Assembly: GCA_946617655.1 (NCBI GenBank)
Contig: CAMOKL010000047.1
Coordinates: 1 to 7,321, forward strand
Direction of reading: 5' to 3'
Source: Anaeroplasma sp902783745
Lineage (GTDB): Bacteria; Bacillota_I; Bacilli_A; Acholeplasmatales; Anaeroplasmataceae
DNA length: 7,321 nucleotides
The position numbers and the translations under genes were made by a program. Shown here piece by piece: positions 1 through 5,383 of this stretch (positions are counted from its first letter, which is position 1; each line of letters opens with the position of its first letter). The notes beneath the pieces are model-generated. The model had not been told where the DNA came from and did no database searches. It worked only from the letters and a program-made list of their open reading frames with translations.

Positions 1-72
1 GTTGTTGCAGCTGTTGTTGTTGCAGCTGTTGTTGTACCAGCTGTTGTTGTACCAGCTGTTGTTGTACCAGCT
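1..72. repeat. 15-bp tandem repeat coding the lipoprotein linker
   Basis: Read on the minus strand, the unit is GCTGGTACAACAACA. Three identical units occupy 72-28, a variant unit with GCA in place of GGT lies at 27-13, and a further partial variant continues to the left edge. Each unit encodes Ala-Gly-Thr-Thr-Thr or Ala-Ala-Thr-Thr-Thr in frame, so gain or loss of a unit changes linker length without a frameshift. The array may continue beyond the window. Confidence 0.9.
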
Positions 73-164
73 GGATTAGTAGTGTTGCTAGGTTTAGTAC
101 AAGAAGCTAATGCTAATGCACTAATAGCAGCGAACCCAAAAAGGGCAATAGTTTTCTTTTTCAT
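1..164 (-). CDS. Lipoprotein N-terminus, probable ABC solute-binding protein (partial)
   Basis: Only the first 54 codons are in the window; the gene runs off the left edge. It starts MKKKTIALFGFAAISALALASC: a lysine-rich n-region, a hydrophobic core and a lipobox (LASC) with Cys22 as the lipidated residue, so the mature protein should be anchored to the outer face of the membrane. After a short TKPSNTTNP stretch comes a flexible Thr/Ala/Gly linker built from AGTTT and AATTT pentapeptides. The start is supported by AAGGAG (180-175) 10 nt upstream of the ATG. It lies 38 nt downstream of the LplC-type permease, the usual position of the substrate-binding lipoprotein of this transporter class, so binding of a sugar or oligosaccharide is inferred from context; the binding domain itself is not visible. 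Another surface lipoprotein remains possible. Confidence 0.8.
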   Translation of the reverse strand, partial: MKKKTIALFGFAAISALALASCTKPSNTTNPAGTTTAGTTTAGTTTAATTTAAT

Positions 165-202
165 TTTTTTCTTTCTCCTTTTTACTTTCTAAAATTTCTA
201 TA

Positions 203-1072
203 CTATTCCTTAACTCCACCAACGTTAACACCGGCTGCAAAGTATTTTTGTAGCTTAGGATAAATAACGATGATTGGAATGATAGAACAAACTAAGAATG
301 CATATCTTACTGAGAATTGTGAGAAGTCATATGCAGATGCAATAGAAGGGTCATCTTCCATACGTCTAACGAACTCTTCAATAGTTTGACGAATGTAAAC
401 TGTTAATGGGTAGTTTTCTGATGTTAATAGCATCTGAGCCCATAAATAACCATTCCATCTTGCTACTGCATAGAACATTGCAACAGTAACGATTGATGCT
501 TTTGACATAGGTACATATACCTTTAATAAGATCTGGAATTCAGTTGCGCCATCTATTCTTGCTGCTTCTTCAATTTCAGTTGAAACAGATGAGAAATAGT
601 TACGTAATAAGATGATATTAAATGCATTGAAACCTAATGCGATGATAAACATATAAATGTTATTAACGTTGAATCTTTGGAAGTTGTTGAATGTTGGAAT
701 CATACCAGCATTGAACCACATTGTAAATACAAGCATGAAGTTAAATCCACGATGGAATAATAATCTTTGCTTAGATAAAGCATAAGCTCCACAAATACCA
801 ACAATCATAGATACTAATGTACCATACATTGTTACGAAGAATGAGTTACAATATGAAATCCAGAATGTCTTATCTGTAAATGCATAAGCATATGCAGAAA
901 CATTAAATGCATCTGGAATTATTGTAATCTTACCAGTTAATGTAGCATCCTTTGATGATATTGAGTTAGCTAATATATATATAAATGGATATAAACATGC
1001 TAATGCAAATACTGTTAAAATTACATATGATAAAATTTTGAATATTATTTCTGTTTTGTCTAGTCGTTTCAT
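203..1072 (-). CDS. Carbohydrate ABC transporter permease, LplC/YtcP (CUT1) type
   Basis: This is one of two membrane-spanning subunits of a binding-protein-dependent sugar or oligosaccharide importer. The 289-residue protein has the family's normal length and about six membrane segments (roughly 14-36, 72-97, 108-128, 137-157, 190-211, 256-274). The cytoplasmic EAA loop that docks on the ATPase is clear at about 168-190 (EEAARIDGATEFQILLKVYVP). The C-terminus, with KLQKYFAAGVNVGGVKE, is characteristic of the LplC branch. The start ATG has a strong GGAGGT (1086-1081) 8 nt upstream. It follows the partner permease by 18 nt and precedes the lipoprotein gene, so all are likely one transcript. 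The substrate cannot be read from the sequence; the divergent pectinesterase suggests pectin-derived oligosaccharides. The family call is firm, the substrate only inferred. Confidence 0.93.
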   Translation of the reverse strand: MKRLDKTEIIFKILSYVILTVFALACLYPFIYILANSISSKDATLTGKITIIPDAFNVSAYAYAFTDKTFWISYCNSFFVTMYGTLVSMIVGICGAYALSKQRLLFHRGFNFMLVFTMWFNAGMIPTFNNFQRFNVNNIYMFIIALGFNAFNIILLRNYFSSVSTEIEEAARIDGATEFQILLKVYVPMSKASIVTVAMFYAVARWNGYLWAQMLLTSENYPLTVYIRQTIEEFVRRMEDDPSIASAYDFSQFSVRYAFLVCSIIPIIVIYPKLQKYFAAGVNVGGVKE

Positions 1073-1090
1073 GTATCTTTACCTCCAATA

Positions 1091-2119
1091 TTAGAATAAT
1101 GAAGTAGATGATACACGTCTACTTATTGCGTTTGCACCCAATACTAATACCATGGCAAGTAACGCATTGAATAAATCCATTACGATACCAATCATTGGGT
1201 TAACATTATCAGAGTGAACTGACTTACCTGTCATACGGTAAACATATGTAGAAATTACATCTGAGTTTTCCCATGCTGTAACAGAGTCATCAACTAATAA
1301 GATAATCTTTTCATAACCGATATTTAAGATATGACCAATTCTTGTAATTAACATAATTGCAAGTGTAGGAGCCATACCAGGGAATGTTACATAACGAATT
1401 TGTTGCATCTTTGTTGCACCATCGATTCTTGCAGCTTCATAGCTTACTGGAGAAATCGCTAAGATTGCAGCGAAGTAAACAATTGATCCATAACCAGAAC
1501 CTTCCCAAACACCAGATACCTGATAAATAGGTCTGAACCACTTTGGATGTGCTAATAATGTAAGAGTACTTGTCTTTCCATTATCAGAAACGTTCCAACC
1601 AAAGAAGTTGAATAATTGATATAACATACCAGGAGTCTTTGTTGCTTCACCATAGCACCATAATCTGATAATCTGAGTGATAACGATTGCTGATACGAAG
1701 TGAGGTAAGTATGCACATACCTGAACAATACTTCTATATGTCATATTCTTGATTTCGCTAAATAATAGAGCTAAGATGATAGGAATTGGGAATCCGAAGA
1801 TTAAACCATACATACTGTTAACAAATGTATTTCTGAATGCCTTCCAGAATGCATTTGATACTGTACCATTTAAGAATACCTTTCCTAACCATGTAAAACC
1901 GGTCCATTGACTGTTTAACTGAGTAGCATCATTACCCCACTTGAAACCTGTCAAGATACCTGCGATTGGTAAATACTTGAACAAAACTAAGAATACTAGC
2001 ATAGGAACTAATAACACATAAAGACGCCAGTCTTTAGCAAGTGTTCCTAATGTATGCTTCCATTTTGAACGTTCTACTTCATCGACAACAGTCTGATCAG
2101 TTTTTACGACCTTTTGCAT
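1091..2119 (-). CDS. Carbohydrate ABC transporter permease, LplB/YteP type
   Basis: This is the second permease of the importer, expected to pair with the LplC-type protein encoded 18 nt downstream. A charged N-terminal cytoplasmic segment of about 30 residues precedes six membrane spans, with the first near 34-55. The EAA loop is at about 228-249 (YEAARIDGATKMQQIRYVTFP), and the C-terminus RRVSSTSLF is typical of the LplB/YteP group. An in-frame GTG lies at 2125, two codons upstream. I chose the ATG at 2119 because AAAGGA (2135-2130) is 10 nt from it but only 4 nt from the GTG; both remain possible (342 or 344 residues). No ATPase gene accompanies the pair; relatives such as B. subtilis YtcQP-YteP and LplABC rely on the shared ATPase MsmX, a property of the family and not something seen here. 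Confidence 0.92.
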   Translation of the reverse strand: MQKVVKTDQTVVDEVERSKWKHTLGTLAKDWRLYVLLVPMLVFLVLFKYLPIAGILTGFKWGNDATQLNSQWTGFTWLGKVFLNGTVSNAFWKAFRNTFVNSMYGLIFGFPIPIILALLFSEIKNMTYRSIVQVCAYLPHFVSAIVITQIIRLWCYGEATKTPGMLYQLFNFFGWNVSDNGKTSTLTLLAHPKWFRPIYQVSGVWEGSGYGSIVYFAAILAISPVSYEAARIDGATKMQQIRYVTFPGMAPTLAIMLITRIGHILNIGYEKIILLVDDSVTAWENSDVISTYVYRMTGKSVHSDNVNPMIGIVMDLFNALLAMVLVLGANAISRRVSSTSLF

Positions 2120-2156
2120 AAACACACCATCCTTTAATACTAATTTGAATAATTAC

Positions 2157-2900
2157 TTATTCATTTGAATCTTCTTTTGGTTTATCATCATTACCTTCTA
2201 AAGATTCGTTTGAAGATTCCTCTTCGACCTCCTCGATAGTAAACTTTCTATCTGCTTCATCGAGTTCGGCATTTCTTTTATCATCAATGAATTTTTGCTT
2301 AACATTGCAAACAATTCCTTGCGACCTAAATATAAATACTCCTATAAACATTATCGCTAAACCTAATAAATTATATATAAATCCATTTCTAGGCTTATCA
2401 TATATTAGATAAGTTACCGTTTCATTTTTAGAGTTTACATATTGATATATAAGCTCATTTTCCTTACCTAACGTCAATAATGTATAAGATAGATATTGCA
2501 CGCCACAGAATAAGGCGTAATTCAATAAAATTAATAATATTACCTTCCATGTTTCATTTAACATCTTTTTAGTACCAAACTTCTTATAGAATAAAATATT
2601 CACCCCGAAGGATAAATATCCAAGTACTATAGATAAATAAAACTGCCAGTCAGTTTGAAACGAATACACCGCTTTGAAGTATCCACCAATTGTACAGGCT
2701 CCAAATATTACCCCTAGTGGAAGAATTGGGCTTAATACTAAGCCATATCCATCCCATCTAGCAACCGCGATAAATATTATTAACATTGAAACTAACGATG
2801 CAGGCATAACATAATTTCCTAGTACTACAAGAGATACCATTGCTAAGAAGAAATCTAGCACTACGCCTAGCACAAGCATAATTGTTAAATCAATTGCCAT
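2157..2900 (-). CDS. Unrecognised multi-spanning membrane protein with acidic tail
   Basis: First gene of the transporter operon, ending 37 nt before the LplB-type permease start. I do not recognise the family with confidence. The 247 residues contain about six hydrophobic segments (roughly 4-30, 31-48, 51-75, 86-106, 117-141, 173-192), then a basic patch (KQKF, DDKR) and a Glu/Asp/Ser-rich hydrophilic tail from about 205. The small size, and a first half holding tightly packed spans with ARWDGYG and PILPLGVIFG, vaguely recall S components of ECF transporters; this is only an impression. Its place ahead of two permeases suggests a role in uptake or sensing of the same substrate. The start is uncertain: GAGGTGG (2935-2929) lies about 28 nt upstream of this ATG, too far for normal initiation, and in-frame ATT codons at 2927 and 2924 would fit it better. 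With such a start the N-terminus would gain ITKSLAKY ahead of the first span. Confidence 0.75.
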   Translation of the reverse strand: MAIDLTIMLVLGVVLDFFLAMVSLVVLGNYVMPASLVSMLIIFIAVARWDGYGLVLSPILPLGVIFGACTIGGYFKAVYSFQTDWQFYLSIVLGYLSFGVNILFYKKFGTKKMLNETWKVILLILLNYALFCGVQYLSYTLLTLGKENELIYQYVNSKNETVTYLIYDKPRNGFIYNLLGLAIMFIGVFIFRSQGIVCNVKQKFIDDKRNAELDEADRKFTIEEVEEESSNESLEGNDDKPKEDSNE

Positions 2901-2976
2901 ATATTTGGCTAAGCTCTTTGTAATAATACCACCTCATATTTTTTGGAAAAATCGTTATGAATAACACCAATTCATA

Positions 2977-2998
2977 GGTTAGTAAGCGTTTACTAACC
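2977..2998. promoter_or_regulatory. LacI/CcpA-like operator (inverted repeat)
   Basis: Perfect 9-bp arms GGTTAGTAA and TTACTAACC flank a central GCGT. The core AGTAAGCGTTTACT matches the catabolite-responsive element consensus TGWAARCGYTWNCW at 13 of 14 positions, and its complement scores the same. The longer symmetrical arms would also suit a dedicated LacI-family regulator. It lies in the untranslated leader of the transporter operon, about 40-60 nt downstream of the predicted start point, where bound protein could block elongation. Confidence 0.7.
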
Positions 2999-3017
2999 AG
3001 GAAACAAGTGACACGTA

Positions 3018-3031
3018 TCCAAACGTTTTCA
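3018..3031 (-). promoter_or_regulatory. cre-like operator next to the transporter operon start point
   Basis: On the minus strand this reads TGAAAACGTTTGGA, 13 of 14 matches to the CcpA site consensus TGWAARCGYTWNCW (G instead of C at position 13). It begins about 8 nt downstream of the predicted transcription start, a classic position for repression of initiation or promoter clearance. A LacI-family repressor specific for the pectin system could use the same core. Confidence 0.65.
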
Positions 3032-3045
3032 TTATTTCATACCAT

Positions 3046-3074
3046 ATTTTAACATTATTTAACATATCAGTCAA
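3046..3074 (-). promoter_or_regulatory. Sigma-A-type promoter of the transporter operon
   Basis: The -35 box TTGACT (3074-3069) and -10 box TAAAAT (3051-3046) are separated by exactly 17 nt, giving a predicted start near 3039 and a leader of about 100 nt before the first ribosome binding site. Two operator-like dyads fall in this leader. Confidence 0.75.
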
Positions 3075-3098
3075 TAGGATTTCTACCTTTTTTTGTGC

Positions 3099-3112
3099 AC
3101 TTTGCCCAAAGT
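3099..3112. promoter_or_regulatory. Short palindrome between the divergent promoters
   Basis: ACTTTG and CAAAGT arms are separated by CC. It sits about 25 bp upstream of the transporter -35 box and about 40-65 bp upstream of the pectinesterase promoter elements, so it could bind an activator acting on either side. No U-tract follows on either strand, so it is not a terminator. Symmetry and position are the only evidence. Confidence 0.3.
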
Positions 3113-3150
3113 CAAATAAATGATATATAATCTTACATTCTTCTACTTTT

Positions 3151-3182
3151 TTGTACCATAATTGTTTGTTTTATTATATAAT
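3151..3182 (+). promoter_or_regulatory. Possible pectinesterase promoter
   Basis: A perfect TATAAT lies at 3177-3182. The best -35 match is TTGTAC at 3151-3156, but the 20-nt spacer is long, so activity may depend on an activator. The predicted start is near 3189, giving a leader of about 65 nt. The tract is very AT-rich, so other -10 matches (for example TATTAT at 3172) cannot be excluded. Confidence 0.45.
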
Positions 3183-3194
3183 TTAATTGTGTAT

Positions 3195-3208
3195 TGAAAA
3201 ACGCTTCA
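3195..3208 (+). promoter_or_regulatory. Weak operator-like site just after the pectinesterase start point
   Basis: TGAAAAACGCTTCA has TGAA/TTCA ends and an ACGCTT core like cre sites, but aligned on the CG core it matches the cre consensus at only about 10 of 14 positions, apparently with one extra A. Its distance downstream of the predicted start (about +6) mirrors the better site at 3018-3031 on the divergent side, which is why it is listed. Confidence 0.35.
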
Positions 3209-3236
3209 CGCACGCGCGTATATATACGTATATATA
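3207..3236. other. 30-bp alternating pyrimidine-purine tract
   Basis: Pyrimidine and purine alternate without a break for 30 bp: a CACGCACGCGCG part followed by an 18-bp perfect palindrome (TATATATACGTATATATA, 3219-3236). Such tracts can adopt Z-form or cruciform structures under negative supercoiling. It lies in the leader of the pectinesterase gene, ending about 5 nt before its ribosome binding site. A GC-alternating block is conspicuous in this AT-rich sequence. Confidence 0.85.
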
Positions 3237-3253
3237 ATTAAGGATGTGGGATA

Positions 3254-4198
3254 ATGGAATATATAATCGATAGCACAACATCAATTAATGCTACATTAGA
3301 AAAAATGAAGGATTTTGATGTTTTAATTTTAAAAAAAGGTATTTATAAAGAAAAAGTAAAAGTTTTAAACAACAATATCACTATTAAAGGCTTAGATAGA
3401 GATGAAGTTATTATAGAAAACAAAGACTTCTTTCATAAAATAATGCCAGACTTCAACGAATGTAATACATTTAGAACATATACAGTATATGTAGGTGGAG
3501 ATAATGTAGTTTTAAAAAATCTAACAATTAAAAACCTATCTACTCCATCAAGTAAATATGGACAAGCTTGTGCCCTACATGTAGATGGTGATTATTTTTA
3601 TGCTGATAGCATCAATATAATATCTGCACAAGACACATTATTTACAGGACCATTACCTAGAGATTTACAAAAAAGACATATTGGCTTTTTAGAAGATACC
3701 TTTAGAAGAGATAGAAAATCATATCAAAAATACATTAACTGCTATATAGAAGGGGATGTTGATTTCATCTTTGGTTGCGCAACAGCCTTATTCTATAATT
3801 CAAGAATACACACTATAAAAAGAAATATAGAGCTTGATGGGGATGTTGGTGGTTATGTATCTGCACCATCACACGAAAAAGAAACTAAATTTGGCTATTT
3901 ATTCTATAAATGTAACTTAACTTCTGATGAAGGAGTTAAAAAGGTATTCTTATCAAGACCTTGGAGAGACTATGGTACTTCTTGTTTTATAGATTGTAAA
4001 TATGGAAGCCATATTGATCCTAAGGGATTTGCAAATTGGAATAAAACAGAAAGATACAATACTGCAAGATATTACGAATATAATGAAAATATAGATATTA
4101 CTAAAAGAGTAAGCTGGGCACATATGCTTACAAAAGATGAAAAAGATAAATATATTAAAGATTTTATAGAAAACGATAAATTCTTTGAAATAAACTAA
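3254..4198 (+). CDS. Pectinesterase (CE8 family), cytoplasmic type
   Basis: Hydrolyses methyl esters of galacturonate residues in pectin, releasing methanol. All signature blocks of the right-handed beta-helix CE8 fold are present: GQACALHV (103-110, Gln104), QDTLF (126-130, Gln126 and general acid Asp127), GDVDFIFG (167-174, nucleophile Asp170) and LSRPWRDYG (233-241, substrate-binding Arg235 and Trp237). YVSAPS (201-206) and the late tryptophans 262 and 288 also fit. At 314 residues it is a single catalytic domain without binding modules. It begins MEYIIDSTTS with no signal peptide or lipobox, so it should act in the cytoplasm, unlike many secreted pectinesterases. TAAGGA lies about 9 nt before the ATG. 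The gene diverges from a sugar-import operon across a shared control region, which suggests it processes imported esterified oligogalacturonides. The enzyme call is firm; the oligomer substrate is inferred. Confidence 0.95.
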   Translation: MEYIIDSTTSINATLEKMKDFDVLILKKGIYKEKVKVLNNNITIKGLDRDEVIIENKDFFHKIMPDFNECNTFRTYTVYVGGDNVVLKNLTIKNLSTPSSKYGQACALHVDGDYFYADSINIISAQDTLFTGPLPRDLQKRHIGFLEDTFRRDRKSYQKYINCYIEGDVDFIFGCATALFYNSRIHTIKRNIELDGDVGGYVSAPSHEKETKFGYLFYKCNLTSDEGVKKVFLSRPWRDYGTSCFIDCKYGSHIDPKGFANWNKTERYNTARYYEYNENIDITKRVSWAHMLTKDEKDKYIKDFIENDKFFEIN

Positions 4199-4201
4199 AA
4201 G

Positions 4202-4217
4202 GGCGCATCCATGCGCC
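4202..4217. terminator. Bidirectional intrinsic terminator
   Basis: GGCGCAT and ATGCGCC form a perfect 7-bp GC-rich inverted repeat around CC, 3 nt after the pectinesterase stop and 4 nt before the stop of the convergent methyltransferase. On the plus strand it is followed by ATTTTTATT. On the minus strand it is followed by CTTTTAG, a shorter U-run. It therefore probably ends both convergent transcripts, more efficiently for the pectinesterase. Confidence 0.85.
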
Positions 4218-4221
4218 ATTT

Positions 4222-5340
4222 TTATTCCTTAAAACATAAATTATATAATGTTTGTTCAACATTAATATCTTTAATTAAGCCATCTATTTCTTCTTTAATC
4301 TTAGTATTCTTATTATTAGTTAATATTGCTCTAATAAGTAAATTCTTTGGAGAATTTTCAATATCAACAAATTCCATTACCTGAGTCTTATATCCATAAT
4401 ACTGTAAAATATTCGCTCTTATCGCATCTGTTAATATCGCAGACAATCTTTCCTTTAAGATTCCATATTTAGTTACTGCATGCATATATGTAGTTTCTAA
4501 ATTATTATTAATCTCATGCTGGCAGCAAGGAACAGAAAATATATATTTAACATGCATATTTATTGCATGATATAACGCATAATCTGTTGCGGTATCACAT
4601 GCATGTAATGTAACGATCATATCTATATCATTCTTTTTAGAATAATCCTTAATATCACCACAATAAAAAGATAAATTAGTATAATTATATTTTTTCGCAA
4701 GCTTATTACAATTATCTATAACATCACTTTTCAAATCTAATCCTATAATATTAACATCCATCTTTTTAATTTCTACTAAATAATAATATAGAATAAATGT
4801 TAAATAACTCTTGCCACATCCAAAATCTATTATATTAAGCTTTTTCTCATCTTTTATATTATCATCTATTATTTCTAAGAATCTATTGATTTGGCGGAAT
4901 TTATCATATTGCTTTAAAGTAACTCTACCATCTGATGTCATTACACCTAAATCAATTAATGGTAAAACAATAGTTCCTTCCTCAATTAAATATTTCTTTT
5001 TTCTATTATTATCTACATTTACTAAAGAAACCTCTTCTTTATTTAAATGTCTATTAGATAAAACCTTACCCTTAGATGTAATTCTATAACCATAAGTATA
5101 TTCTTTAGTTTGTAATTCCATATTATTAAAATACTTATCTAATAATTCTATTATTTTATCTTTAACATCAGTTAATAATATATTACTATGAAATACCTGT
5201 TTATTAGTATATAAAGAAAATTGTATAAAATCTCTATCTGATAAAGATATTCTTTTTAAATGACATTTAGTATATAAAGAATCCTTTTTAGGTGCTGATA
5301 TTACACCCTTTAAAATATTATCTGGGATATTAATTTCCAT
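4222..5340 (-). CDS. Class I SAM-dependent methyltransferase (Methyltransf_32-like)
   Basis: Predicted soluble protein of 372 residues. The N-terminal ~165 residues carry no motif I recognise. The Rossmann methyltransferase domain follows: motif I IIDFGCGKSYLTF (about 170-182, SAM-binding glycines), GLDLKSD (200-206) as the acidic end of strand 2, CGDI (227-230), then LHACDTATD (245-253) and VPCCQHE (270-276). The LHACDTATD and PCC.HE blocks are typical of the Methyltransf_32 group (PF13679; METTL25- and GSTCD-related proteins), for which most bacterial substrates are unassigned. RNA or protein could be the substrate; I cannot tell. The reading frame is open to a TTG at 5352, but that codon lies in the Shine-Dalgarno GGAGGGG (5350-5344), so the ATG at 5340 is chosen. 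It follows the DUF1508 protein gene by 43 nt in the same direction and is probably cotranscribed with it. Confidence 0.85.
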   Translation of the reverse strand: MEINIPDNILKGVISAPKKDSLYTKCHLKRISLSDRDFIQFSLYTNKQVFHSNILLTDVKDKIIELLDKYFNNMELQTKEYTYGYRITSKGKVLSNRHLNKEEVSLVNVDNNRKKKYLIEEGTIVLPLIDLGVMTSDGRVTLKQYDKFRQINRFLEIIDDNIKDEKKLNIIDFGCGKSYLTFILYYYLVEIKKMDVNIIGLDLKSDVIDNCNKLAKKYNYTNLSFYCGDIKDYSKKNDIDMIVTLHACDTATDYALYHAINMHVKYIFSVPCCQHEINNNLETTYMHAVTKYGILKERLSAILTDAIRANILQYYGYKTQVMEFVDIENSPKNLLIRAILTNNKNTKIKEEIDGLIKDINVEQTLYNLCFKE

Positions 5341-5359
5341 TGTCCCCTCCAAAATTTAT

Positions 5360-5379
5360 GGGTTACCAATTGGTAACCC
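5360..5379. promoter_or_regulatory. Perfect 20-bp palindrome ahead of the methyltransferase gene
   Basis: GGGTTACC-AATT-GGTAACCC is completely symmetrical. As RNA it makes an 8-bp stem with an AATT loop, placed between the stop codon of the upstream gene and the GGAGGGG ribosome binding site (about 9 nt away). There is no clear U-tract on the minus strand (ATAAATTTTGG follows), so it is a poor intrinsic terminator. It could be a processing or attenuating hairpin or a repressor site. Confidence 0.7.
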
Positions 5380-5383
5380 CTAT

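Noticed and set aside
1..72. CRISPR-like array at the left edge
   Set aside because: The repeats are contiguous 15-bp coding units without spacers and stay in frame with a lipoprotein.
2893..2937. Possible 15-codon leader ORF (MRWYYYKELSQIYGN) on the minus strand overlapping the first transporter-operon gene
   Set aside because: Its ATG lies next to the GAGGTGG and has no ribosome site of its own upstream; no attenuator structure accompanies it.
3161..3192. Alternative pectinesterase promoter using TTGTTT at 3162-3167 as -35
   Set aside because: No acceptable -10 hexamer occurs at 16-18 nt spacing; AATTGT at 17 nt is poor.
3254..4198. Horizontal acquisition of the pectinesterase alone
   Set aside because: Its AT-rich codon use resembles that of the neighbouring genes and there are no insertion sequences, direct repeats or integrase remnants around it.
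3953..4219. 88-codon open frame on the minus strand within the end of the pectinesterase gene
   Set aside because: It lies antisense to well-supported coding sequence, runs into the terminator hairpin, and has no recognisable domain.
4811..5089. 92-codon open frame on the plus strand inside the methyltransferase gene
   Set aside because: It is antisense to a frame with clear SAM-binding motifs; the Ser/Leu/Phe-rich product is what an opposite-strand reading of Lys/Asn/Glu codons gives.
5341..5352. Upstream TTG start for the methyltransferase
   Set aside because: The TTG overlaps the GGAGGGG Shine-Dalgarno that serves the ATG at 5340.
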